This document shows positions 32,265 to 40,615 of a DNA stretch of 42,911 nucleotides, piece by piece. Location of the stretch: contig JAYVPU010000303.1 in the NCBI GenBank assembly GCA_043757205.1, positions 1 to 42,911 of the forward strand, given 5' to 3'. Position numbers and translations under genes: made by a program. Position 1 is the stretch's first letter. Every line of letters begins with the position of its first letter. This DNA comes from CANCDA01 sp043757205 (GTDB lineage Bacteria > Pseudomonadota > Gammaproteobacteria > Burkholderiales > Burkholderiaceae_C). The notes under the pieces were generated by a model. The model was not told the origin of the DNA. It saw only the letters and a program-made list of their open reading frames with translations, and ran no database searches.

Positions 32265-34160
32265 ATGCAAACCACCCCTACTAGTCAGCCTCTGCAAAGG
32301 CATAGACAACAAACTATGCCGTTTTTCAAACGGATCGGGTTTTTCATGTCGCCATTTTTTATCTTTGGCATATTATTCCCGCTCTTTATTTACACCATCA
32401 TGATGGACACGCTGGGATGGCCATCACCCTTGGTTGGATTGCGAGGCGTGATTACTTATTTTTCCCCTACAAGCACCCGTGTGGTGTTGTATACATCTCC
32501 GACAACACGATCTTATTTTGCCAAGATTGGGGGCAATTACGATACGTTACTAACACCTTGGCGTGAATATTTCATCAATCGAAAACACGATGTGATTGAA
32601 ATTGATGATTTGTCCAAGTTGAGGGGGGTTGAGCGTGGTGTTTTGATCCTGCCCTCCACCGTAGCGATGGGTGAAGGAGATAGGGTTGAAATTGCGTTGT
32701 TCAAAAAACGGGGCGGATCTGTGTTGGCCACGTGGGCCACCGGCACTCGAAATGGCAATGGTGATTGGGAAGGGTGGCAGTTTCTTGAGACACTAGGCGT
32801 GAAGACAGTGGGTGAACTCCCTGTTGAGTCCGAGTCACGTCAACTCATACTGTCTGGTGAATCGCCATTGTCCCATACGCTGACCTCGGGGCAGCGGATC
32901 TGGATGAGTAAGACGTCAGAATCTCTGCTTCGTTTCAAAGGGGATCAGGTTGCGGGCCGGTTTATGAACTGGGCGCGGATAACCGAAGATGAATATCGAA
33001 ATGAAGGCGCTATTGTCTACTCTGAGACAAAAGCAACTTCGACAGGATCGAGTCGGTCGGTGGCATTTGCATTTTCGGAAAGTGCTTGGGAGTCGCATCC
33101 TTTACTGGCTTACAACGTAATTGATGATACTTTGCAGTGGTTATTGCGTTCTCCGGCCATTGTTCGATCAGCTTGGCCAAACGGGAAACAGTCTGCTCAA
33201 GTGATAGAGATGGATACGGAGGAGGGTTTCCCCAATTCCTTGCCTTTTGGTGCTTTGCTCCGCTCCACTCTGGATTATCGGCCGACTTTTTATGTGTTGA
33301 CATCAGTGGGTAAAGAGTTTCCTGACGTGGTGAACCGGCTCGCGAAAGATTTTGAAATCGGTTATCACGGAGATGTGCATGACAGCTTTAAGGGGCAGTT
33401 GGCACCCTTGCAAGAGCAGCGCATATTGACCATGCAGCAGCAAATGGCATCGGTACTCTCCGACACCAAGCGTATCACCGGTTTTCGTGCGCCAACCGAA
33501 GGGTACACACAGATTACAGAACGGCTTTTGCAAAAACACGGTATTCGCCATCACGCGGTTGATCCTCAAAGAACTGAAGGCCGACTGCCTGAGCTACACA
33601 AACAAGAAGATGTTGGACGTGAAGATTCTCTAATTTTATTACCACGGACACAACGTGATGATATTAATCTTGCTAAACAAAATTTAAGTGTCGAGCAAAC
33701 CACCCAAGCGTTGATCGACGATTTTGACTTGGCTAGGGAGACGGGGGCATTGGGGTGGTTGAGTGTTCACAGTCAAAACTTCAAGCCAGATGATGTGCTA
33801 TTCAAGGCGTTGCCCGCTTATTTGGCGCATGTGAAGAAAAGTGATGGGGCGATGTGGCTGGTCAATGCGGGTCAGGTTGCGAACTGGTGGCGTGAAAGAG
33901 ATCGATTCAAGCTTTCTTCTAAGCAGCTTGGTCAAAGACTTGAATTCAACATCACCATCACAGGTGATAAACCTGTTTCAGGCGTCAGCATGACAGTGAT
34001 GCTGCCTCAAAAAGATGTGTTACCTATAGTTAGGACTTTGAAAATTGGATTTAAGGAGCCCGTGATTTCTAAGATTGATGACTACCGAGCAGCAATCATT
34101 TTTGACACGTTAGAGCCGGGTAACTACGCCTATCAGGTTACTTTTTCTTTAATCAAATAA
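32265..34160 (+). CDS. Membrane-anchored polysaccharide deacetylase (NodB/CE4 fold)
   Basis: A 631-residue protein with one N-terminal anchor helix (about residues 25-48), a periplasmic alpha/beta domain (about 60-230; RVVLYTSPTTRSYFAKI, VLILPSTVAM) resembling a glutamine-amidotransferase-like fold, and a NodB deacetylase domain (about 310-520). NodB motifs: EMDTEEG with Asp317 (DTE in place of the common DDG), HGDVH with metal ligands His368 and His372, GFRAP with Arg408, and SVHS with His502. A C-terminal beta domain follows (VSGVSMTVMLPQK). It probably removes acetyl groups from an amino-sugar polymer in the periplasm. PgaB, the pga deacetylase, is an outer-membrane lipoprotein instead. 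Starts at 32256 (GTG) or 32316 (ATG) are possible. Confidence 0.82.
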   Translation: MQTTPTSQPLQRHRQQTMPFFKRIGFFMSPFFIFGILFPLFIYTIMMDTLGWPSPLVGLRGVITYFSPTSTRVVLYTSPTTRSYFAKIGGNYDTLLTPWREYFINRKHDVIEIDDLSKLRGVERGVLILPSTVAMGEGDRVEIALFKKRGGSVLATWATGTRNGNGDWEGWQFLETLGVKTVGELPVESESRQLILSGESPLSHTLTSGQRIWMSKTSESLLRFKGDQVAGRFMNWARITEDEYRNEGAIVYSETKATSTGSSRSVAFAFSESAWESHPLLAYNVIDDTLQWLLRSPAIVRSAWPNGKQSAQVIEMDTEEGFPNSLPFGALLRSTLDYRPTFYVLTSVGKEFPDVVNRLAKDFEIGYHGDVHDSFKGQLAPLQEQRILTMQQQMASVLSDTKRITGFRAPTEGYTQITERLLQKHGIRHHAVDPQRTEGRLPELHKQEDVGREDSLILLPRTQRDDINLAKQNLSVEQTTQALIDDFDLARETGALGWLSVHSQNFKPDDVLFKALPAYLAHVKKSDGAMWLVNAGQVANWWRERDRFKLSSKQLGQRLEFNITITGDKPVSGVSMTVMLPQKDVLPIVRTLKIGFKEPVISKIDDYRAAIIFDTLEPGNYAYQVTFSLIK

Positions 34161-34197
34161 CTTTATGATTGTCACGATTCAATAGGGCTACATCAAA

Positions 34198-34659
34198 ATG
34201 ACAACGGAAATTTTTAAAAATTACATTAAAACCCAGCAAGTACCACTCCAATGGGGCGGGGTACTGCGTGCCATGTCGACAGAAATGTCTTCGGTTTCAG
34301 AGGATTCGGATTTGCGCGATTTCTTCTTCAGAATTGGAGAGCGATTTGCATCCGAAGTAGAAACTAAATTCCAAGGTGTTGAAACTCTGGAGGAGTTGGA
34401 AGCAAGTTTGAACTCCTTTTGGTCAGAAATTAACTGGGGTTGGGTGGAACTGGTTGAGGGAGAGGGTGGTATCGATATTACGCATCAGTGTGCGCCTTTG
34501 GCAAAGGCCTTTGGGGATGCAGCACTTTCATGGAGTGTCGGGTTGTTGGAAGGTTTTTATCAAACTTTGTTCATTGAATTTGGCGCAAGCGATGAAATGA
34601 AAATGAATTGTGTGAGGCTGTCACCGGACGGCATGGATATATGTTTGCGATTTTCTTAA
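34198..34659 (+). CDS. bcsD: Cellulose synthase subunit BcsD-like
   Basis: A 153-residue cytoplasmic or periplasmic-face helical protein resembling BcsD of Komagataeibacter, an octameric ring that guides glucan chains into ordered fibres. Similarity lies in the middle (LEELEASLNSFWSEINWGWV, where BcsD has IGWGTVTLEL) and toward the end (SWSVGLLEGFYQTLFIEFGA, where BcsD has LEGLYGRWVTSQAG), with matching length. The gene begins 37 bp after the deacetylase and is more A+T-rich than the housekeeping genes. Presence of BcsD implies an ordered, probably fibrillar, product. Confidence 0.75.
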   Translation: MTTEIFKNYIKTQQVPLQWGGVLRAMSTEMSSVSEDSDLRDFFFRIGERFASEVETKFQGVETLEELEASLNSFWSEINWGWVELVEGEGGIDITHQCAPLAKAFGDAALSWSVGLLEGFYQTLFIEFGASDEMKMNCVRLSPDGMDICLRFS

Positions 34660-34691
34660 TCGTAAAATAGAACCCCACAAGGAGTGCAGAC

Positions 34692-35378
34692 ATGCTTAAA
34701 ACAAATAAAGATACTACTCAAATATTCAGATCTTTAGGACCTGATAGTGCGAATTATCAAGCAGCAGTTAACGCTTCAGTGCGAGAGGCGGAGCACCGCT
34801 GGCCACTGCTCAAAATCACTCAGCCCAAAAAGTTTGATTTAACGCCCAATTTGTCTGAAGAAGAGAAAGGGTGCTGGCTTAGTCCTCCAAAAGTCAAAAC
34901 AGAGCATCTCAAACACGCTCTATCTGTGCAGAGCTCGACCAGTAAGGACAAGATGGCTGAAAGCCTAATGAAAATGGCGGGCACAAAGACCAAATCCCAG
35001 CCTACTCCAAGCAGGGTCAAACCAATAGATGTCAAAACTGAAGTAGAGCTCAAAAAAGTGTCGCAAACACAGCCTTCCACAGAGGTCAAAAAAATGACTA
35101 AGTTGAAAAAAACCGCTCCTTTGAAGAAGATTGCTGAGCCTAATCCGGCATTTGATGCGATAAAAGACATTGACGCCCAAAATTTCGTTGAAATTAAGAA
35201 GCAACCTGTAAAAAAGAAAGTACCGAAGTCTGTCTCTACAAGCACTAACGCTGAGACTGATACAAGCAAGTCCTTGCGTGGTATTTTTGATCGACTATCA
35301 GGACGAAAGCCGGTAGTGTCATCGTCACCAACTTCTCCTGTAAAGTCATCCGTTTTAAGTAAGTTGGGCGCGCGATGA
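34692..35378 (+). CDS. BcsP-like proline/lysine-rich cellulose biosynthesis protein
   Basis: A 228-residue, highly charged, low-complexity protein without membrane segments. The N-terminus has IFRSLGPDSANYQAAVNASV, the middle is Lys/Pro/Ser/Thr-rich (about 70-180, many KK dipeptides), and the C-terminus has SLRGIFDRLSGRKP and SVLSKLGAR. Short L-x-x-I/V-F-x-R-L-x-G helices at the ends are what I recall for BcsP proteins next to bcsD and bcsQ in betaproteobacteria. It probably acts as a flexible adaptor between BcsD and the synthase core (inference). AAGGAG precedes the start. Its stop overlaps the bcsQ start (ATGA). Confidence 0.65.
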   Translation: MLKTNKDTTQIFRSLGPDSANYQAAVNASVREAEHRWPLLKITQPKKFDLTPNLSEEEKGCWLSPPKVKTEHLKHALSVQSSTSKDKMAESLMKMAGTKTKSQPTPSRVKPIDVKTEVELKKVSQTQPSTEVKKMTKLKKTAPLKKIAEPNPAFDAIKDIDAQNFVEIKKQPVKKKVPKSVSTSTNAETDTSKSLRGIFDRLSGRKPVVSSSPTSPVKSSVLSKLGAR

Positions 35379-36139
35379 GTGTGATTGGCGTTATCTCCAT
35401 GAAAGGCGGAGTTGGAAAAACCTCTGTCACGGCTAACCTTGCGGCAGCGCTTGCCAGCAAGCTTGGAGCGGGTCGCGTTTCAACCATTGATCTGGATCCA
35501 CAAAATGGGCTGCAGTGGCACTTCGGTTTAGAAGCTCAAGAGAGTGAGGGCGTGTGTGAACTCTCATTGCAATCGGATTCATGGACTCGCGATCAGATGC
35601 CATGTGGGTATGACGTTGCTTGTCTGCCTTATGGCCTTGGGAGCGAGGAAGACAGAGAGGCTTTTGAGGATTTGCTTTCGCGTGAGCCTAGCTGGTTGGG
35701 CGATCAGATTAATCGGGTGGGGCTGAGCACGGACGCTGTGGTTTTGATCGATACGCCGCCGGGTGTTTCTGTTTATTTAAAACAAGTCTTTGCGTGTGCT
35801 GACTTGCTTCTGGTTGTGGTGCTTGCTGACGCTGGTTCGTATGCATCAATACCCGCGATGGAAACTTGTCTCGATGAGATAAAAATCAAACATCCGCACC
35901 TGATGAGTGCCTATGTGGTCAACCAGGTTGATCGAAGGCGCACTTTGAATCGAGATGTGGTTGATTTGCTCCAGAGCTATCTTGGTGAGCGAATCTTGCC
36001 AATAGGAATCCATGCAGATTCAGCTGTCGGTGAAGCGCTGGCGTTTCAGCAGCCCGTGTTGGTGTATGACCCGCATGGCCAGGCCAGTCATGACCTTGAT
36101 CGACTTGCATCGTGGGTGATTGAAACACTCAACCAATGA
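35375..36139 (+). CDS. bcsQ: BcsQ-like MinD/ParA ATPase (first copy)
   Basis: A 254-residue MinD-superfamily ATPase. The deviant Walker A is KGGVGKTS from Lys10, followed by TIDLDPQNG and VLIDTPPGVSVY (Walker B region). BcsQ proteins localise the cellulose synthase, often to a pole. It overlaps both neighbours by 4 nt, so bcsP, bcsQ and the BcsA-like gene are translationally coupled. A second BcsQ-like gene lies at 41512. Confidence 0.88.
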   Translation: MSVIGVISMKGGVGKTSVTANLAAALASKLGAGRVSTIDLDPQNGLQWHFGLEAQESEGVCELSLQSDSWTRDQMPCGYDVACLPYGLGSEEDREAFEDLLSREPSWLGDQINRVGLSTDAVVLIDTPPGVSVYLKQVFACADLLLVVVLADAGSYASIPAMETCLDEIKIKHPHLMSAYVVNQVDRRRTLNRDVVDLLQSYLGERILPIGIHADSAVGEALAFQQPVLVYDPHGQASHDLDRLASWVIETLNQ

Positions 36140-38283
36140 CCCCCAAGCTTCTGTTAGCGCTGTGGCGAGAGCGCTGGGCAAAGCCTGGCGTTACGATGCT
36201 TCAAGTGCCCTACATTGATGGGCGTGTCAGTCAATGGGGGATAAGAATCGCACAGCAGATGCGATGGTCTTTTCCTGGGATCATTATTTTCATTGCTTTC
36301 TTAACCGCATTGTTTGGCGTGGTGCTTCTGCCCACTTCGTTTTCGTTAAATAATCAAATCGTATTTGCAACATTTCTTTTGACCTGCGCATTGTTTATAC
36401 GCCCGCATGCCGGAGTATTGCCTACTTTGATTTTAATTGGACTCTCGTTAGTCGCATCCGTGCGCTACTTGTACTGGCGGTTTAGTGCAACACTTGGACA
36501 TGATTCAGACACTATTTTCGTGCTTAGTTTTATTTTAATTTTGGCAGAACTGTATCTCTGTTTGCAGGCGGTGTTAAGTTTCATTGAAGTACGTTGGCCT
36601 ATTAAGCGCGGTCAGTCAAATTTGCGGAATGATTCGAATTTATGGCCAAGCGTAGATATTTTTGTACTTTGTTCTGAGCAATCATTATCAATGATTGAGT
36701 CGACTGTAAAAGCAGCACTTGCGTTGGATTGGCCTAAGACAAAAACAAAAATTTTCTTGCTTGATAATTTTGAAAAATCTGATATAAAAAATCTAGCAGA
36801 TTCAATGAATGTTCAGTATTTGAGCCATTCAGAAAATGTAGATGGCAAGCTGGGTTATATCAATGCTGCATTGATGGAGACCAAAGGTGACCTGGTCATG
36901 GTTCTGGAATCTGACCACGCACAGGACAAAATGGTCTTGCAACACACGGTCGGCTGGTTTTTGCGAGATGCAAAACTGGGCTTGTTGCTTAGCCCAAGTC
37001 ACTTTTTGGCACCCAAGCCATCAAAGCTCACACTCAATTTATTTAACTCCTGCGATCTGGACGCATCATTCGCCCTGATGCGTCGCTCCATGCTCTTGAG
37101 GCTTGGCGATGAAAAGGAGCACCTAGTGACTAGCCGCGAGCGCATGGATGCCGAGATGCGTGGTTTGGGTTATGAATGCGCCTACGTCGGTTTGCCACGC
37201 GTAGCGAGCGAGGAGAGCGATGCCAGCTCAATGGATATGGCTACGTTAGCCCCGTCTTCAACACCTTACTTCCGTGTGAATCAACCAATTTTAAGCAGCC
37301 GTTTGTTAAGCTCGCGACTAAGACTGTCTTCATTTCAAGTTGTTTTGAATTTTTATCAGCCCTTGGCGCGTCTCGTATTCATGTTGGCACCATTGCCGTA
37401 CCTGTTCAGTGGTGTGAAAATTGTGCAAGCCAACCTCGCTCTTTTTGTGGCCTATATTGTTCCACACCTGGTTCATTGGTATATGGCGAAAGGTCGACTG
37501 GAAAGCAAATCGCGACTTACTATTTGGATGGATTTCCGAGAAACCGTGCTGGCGGTCTACTTGACAGTTTTAACAGCAATATCGCTGGTCAAGACTGAGT
37601 TTTATCAATTCACAATCAAAATTTCAACGACGAAAGAAAAAGGTAAACCATCTTTCGATTGGCTCACCTCTCTGCCATTTGCCACGATTATTTTTCTAAA
37701 TTTGATGGGGCTGGTTATAGGACTTATCAACTTCCCACTAGATCGCCGTCAGGAGTGGGACGCTGCATTCTTCTACTTGATTTGGGCTTTCTGCAATTTG
37801 TTGATTCTTAGTGCGTTTGCTGCTGTCGCAGAGGAAGTCAGGCATATTCGGCACTATAGACGACTACAACTGTCTAGGTCTGTGATGCTTAAGCTCCCGC
37901 TGGGGCGTTCCTTATCGTGTGTCACCGAAAACTTCCCTGAAGAATCCCTTACGATCAGGCTACCGACTCCGACACAGTTGGTCGTGGGATCTCACGTGTA
38001 TCTCTCCATATTTCGAGGTGATCGTGAATTTGGTTTTCCTGCACAAGTGGATTCAAACGACAATCATCAATTGTGCGTGCACATTCACGAATCAGCGCAA
38101 GCCGATTACCTGGCTTTTGCAGAGGCGGTGTATTCCCGTGGTAAAAACTGGCCCCAATGGTTGCCTGATCGTGATGCGGACAGTCCGTTGCCACGATGGC
38201 TGTACAAGATGTTTGACGCCCTTAGAACGATTGTCGTGAAGCTGCGTGCAAGCTATAAAAACAAATCAAATCAAAAAAATTGA
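36136..38283 (+). CDS. BcsA-like protein that has lost its glycosyltransferase and c-di-GMP motifs
   Basis: A 715-residue membrane protein that follows cellulose synthase BcsA: four N-terminal helices, a GT-A-like region (PSVDIFVLCSEQ; TVKAALALDWPKTKTKIFLL; TVGWFLRDAKLGLLLSPSHF), further helices (YQPLARLVFMLAPLPYLFSG) and a C-terminal beta domain in the PilZ place. Catalytic motifs are gone: DDG is D210-N211, the DxD is ESD (258-260), the FFCGS stretch is shortened away, TED is replaced by TSR at 332-334, and QxxRW is replaced around 369-380 by ATLAPSSTPYFR. In the PilZ part, the second Arg of RxxxR and the D-x-S-x-x-G are lost. It is probably a structural translocation partner for BcsB rather than a polymerase. 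It is one of the most A+T-rich genes here, and has no frameshift. Confidence 0.8.
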   Translation: MTPKLLLALWRERWAKPGVTMLQVPYIDGRVSQWGIRIAQQMRWSFPGIIIFIAFLTALFGVVLLPTSFSLNNQIVFATFLLTCALFIRPHAGVLPTLILIGLSLVASVRYLYWRFSATLGHDSDTIFVLSFILILAELYLCLQAVLSFIEVRWPIKRGQSNLRNDSNLWPSVDIFVLCSEQSLSMIESTVKAALALDWPKTKTKIFLLDNFEKSDIKNLADSMNVQYLSHSENVDGKLGYINAALMETKGDLVMVLESDHAQDKMVLQHTVGWFLRDAKLGLLLSPSHFLAPKPSKLTLNLFNSCDLDASFALMRRSMLLRLGDEKEHLVTSRERMDAEMRGLGYECAYVGLPRVASEESDASSMDMATLAPSSTPYFRVNQPILSSRLLSSRLRLSSFQVVLNFYQPLARLVFMLAPLPYLFSGVKIVQANLALFVAYIVPHLVHWYMAKGRLESKSRLTIWMDFRETVLAVYLTVLTAISLVKTEFYQFTIKISTTKEKGKPSFDWLTSLPFATIIFLNLMGLVIGLINFPLDRRQEWDAAFFYLIWAFCNLLILSAFAAVAEEVRHIRHYRRLQLSRSVMLKLPLGRSLSCVTENFPEESLTIRLPTPTQLVVGSHVYLSIFRGDREFGFPAQVDSNDNHQLCVHIHESAQADYLAFAEAVYSRGKNWPQWLPDRDADSPLPRWLYKMFDALRTIVVKLRASYKNKSNQKN

Positions 38284-38290
38284 CATCCTT

Positions 38291-40600
38291 ATGGAAAAAG
38301 AAAAAATGACTCTACACAAAGGCCTTTGGCAACAGGTTAAAACCACTGGGATCGTTAGCTTACTTTTTTTGGGTATTGCTGCGGTGGTCTTTACTGCGCC
38401 GAGTCACGCGCAATCTCGAAAATCTAAAAATACACGCGCTCAGATGAGCAGCGAGTCGGAAACCCCGGCGATTGGCCAGCGCGTCGTTGCATTGACGTTT
38501 AAACAAATGGGGGTTTGGTCTGCGATTAAGCTGCGGGGTGTTGATGGCAGTCGAACCCTGGCCTTTCCTATCCGCTCGGATGAAGTGGTGGTGGCCGCAA
38601 AGTTGCGGATTGCCTATGACTACTCGCCAGCTTTGATTGCTGAATTGAGTCACCTCAAAATCCAGCTCAATGAACGAATGGTCATGGTCGAGGGTTTGCC
38701 ACAGGGAAAAGGACTTGCCAATGGGCGAGAAATCAGCCTAGACCCGCGCTTGTTCCGTGACATGAATGAGTTGCGTTTTACCTTCATCGGCCATTACACA
38801 CGTCAATGTGAAGACCCCTTTCATTCTTCATTATGGCTTTTGCTCAGTGATTTGGGTCGTCTAGAGCTGACACTGGCACCACTTTCATCGGTCAATGACT
38901 TAAAAAACCTTCCGGCCCCGTTTTTCGACAAGCGTGACAACGTGCCGCTGTCTTTGCCCTTTGTTTTCGCGAGCCCACCCAACCTGGGAACTCTCAAGGC
39001 CGCCGGCGTACTTTCCTCTTGGTTTGGTCAGCAAGCGGGCGTTCGAGGGGCTCAATTCCCGGTGTCGGTCAACACCTTGCCGGAAGGTAATGCCGTCGTC
39101 TTTTTATTGGGCGGTGAAAACTTGCAAGGTGTTAAGGGCGTAGCCGCATCAACGCTTTCAATCCAGCCTCATCCAAGTAACCCGAACGCCAAGTTATTGC
39201 TGGTCAGTGGCGCTAATGAAGCTGAATTAATGCGCGCAGCGAGAACCATCGCATTGATCAGTCCGTCATTAAGCGGTCAGACGGTGACAGTGACAAAAGA
39301 AACCGAATCAGCGCTTCGCCAGCCCTATGACGCGCCAGCCTGGATTCGTACCGATCGTCGGGTGAAATTTGGTGAAATTGCAAAACCCGAGGAGCTGCGC
39401 GTGCAAGGGTATTATCCAGAAGTGGTGCGCCTTAATTATCGAGTACCTCCAGATCTATTCACTTGGCGCACCCCGGGTGCACCCATGCACGTGAAGTACC
39501 GTGCTAGCCGTCTGCCCTTGCACCATAGTTCGAGTTTGAACGTCAATATCAACTCGGTCATTATCGATACATTACCGCTCAATGAGCTGTATGACAAGGT
39601 GGACGCTCAAAGCCGTCCGATTCTGCCTAAAACCGAAAATAAATCGATCAGTGATGCTGCATTGTTCATTCCTCCCTATGCGGTGACGGGAAGAGATCAA
39701 TTGCAGTTGGCATTTTCGTTTGACGTGATCAAGGAGGGCGAGTGCAGAAATATGCCGCCTGATAACCTTCAAGCCGCCATCGATTCAGAGTCAACACTTG
39801 ATTTCAGTGGCTTCCCCCACTACGTGGCGATGCCCAACCTGAGCTATTTCTCAAGCTTGGGTTTCCCGTTCACACGGATGGCGGATTTGTCGGAAACTGC
39901 TGTGGTTCTTCCAGATCGCCCAAATGTTGATGAAATGGGCATGTACTTGGTTCTCATGGGACGAATGGGCGAGGCCACCGGCTACCCCGCGTTGCGACAT
40001 GAGGTCATTACCGCTTCTGATATTGAGAAAATGGCAGATCGCGATCTGCTGGTGATCGGTTCGGCCAACAATCAGAAGCTCATGGGGCTTTGGGCAGATC
40101 GCATGCCGATGGTTCAAACTGGCGGGGAGCGACGTTTGCGTGAGCCCAATGTCAGTTGGCGGCCGACCTACCGCTGGGAGCAAAAAGACATCGATCCGAG
40201 TGCATCTAACACCCCAAGTCTGAGTTTGTCCGGAGTGGGTAATTTGACAACCTTGATGGCGTTTGAGTCGCCATTAAAGGCAACACGAAGCGTGGTCTTT
40301 GTGTATGCAGACAAGTCAGCTGATTTGCGGAAAATCTCTGATTTGGTCACAGATTCGGAGCGAGTTGCGACCATTCAAGGCGACTTTGTTGTGGTTGATG
40401 ATAAAAGCATCAATCATGTCAAGGTGGGCGATACCTACTACTTGGGTTCGCTACCGTGGCTTAGTAAATTGAGTTGGTTCTTTTCCGATCATCCACTTTT
40501 ACTTGCTTTGATTGTCTTTTTAGTTGCTGTGTTGCTGGCGACCATCGCCTACAGACCTTTGCGCACGTTGGTGGCCAAAAGAGCTAAGAAGACTCGATAA
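38291..40600 (+). CDS. bcsB: BcsB-like cellulose synthase periplasmic subunit
   Basis: A 769-residue protein: signal peptide or anchor (about residues 15-40, ending SHAQS), beta-rich carbohydrate-binding and flavodoxin-like repeats, and a C-terminal helix (about 730-755) with basic tail. BcsB marks include GVDGSRTLAFPIRSDEVVVA, IGHYTRQCEDPFHSSLWLLL (the conserved C-E-D-P-x-H-S) and a second DQLQLAFSFDVIKEGECRN. BcsB guides the nascent chain through the periplasm and forms the inner-membrane complex with BcsA. It directly follows the BcsA-like gene, as in cellulose operons. Start at 38291 or 38306; an earlier one would overlap the BcsA-like gene. Confidence 0.85.
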   Translation: MEKEKMTLHKGLWQQVKTTGIVSLLFLGIAAVVFTAPSHAQSRKSKNTRAQMSSESETPAIGQRVVALTFKQMGVWSAIKLRGVDGSRTLAFPIRSDEVVVAAKLRIAYDYSPALIAELSHLKIQLNERMVMVEGLPQGKGLANGREISLDPRLFRDMNELRFTFIGHYTRQCEDPFHSSLWLLLSDLGRLELTLAPLSSVNDLKNLPAPFFDKRDNVPLSLPFVFASPPNLGTLKAAGVLSSWFGQQAGVRGAQFPVSVNTLPEGNAVVFLLGGENLQGVKGVAASTLSIQPHPSNPNAKLLLVSGANEAELMRAARTIALISPSLSGQTVTVTKETESALRQPYDAPAWIRTDRRVKFGEIAKPEELRVQGYYPEVVRLNYRVPPDLFTWRTPGAPMHVKYRASRLPLHHSSSLNVNINSVIIDTLPLNELYDKVDAQSRPILPKTENKSISDAALFIPPYAVTGRDQLQLAFSFDVIKEGECRNMPPDNLQAAIDSESTLDFSGFPHYVAMPNLSYFSSLGFPFTRMADLSETAVVLPDRPNVDEMGMYLVLMGRMGEATGYPALRHEVITASDIEKMADRDLLVIGSANNQKLMGLWADRMPMVQTGGERRLREPNVSWRPTYRWEQKDIDPSASNTPSLSLSGVGNLTTLMAFESPLKATRSVVFVYADKSADLRKISDLVTDSERVATIQGDFVVVDDKSINHVKVGDTYYLGSLPWLSKLSWFFSDHPLLLALIVFLVAVLLATIAYRPLRTLVAKRAKKTR

Positions 40601-40615
40601 GCGGGAATGTTGACT

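Noticed and set aside
38243..38267. A further copy of the 27-bp repeat at the end of the BcsA-like gene
   Set aside because: Only AAGCTAT and AAAAA agree; length and the TAGC end do not match.
36136..38283. Annotation as active cellulose synthase BcsA
   Set aside because: Motif-by-motif reading shows loss of DDG, DxD, TED and QxxRW; similarity alone would mislead.
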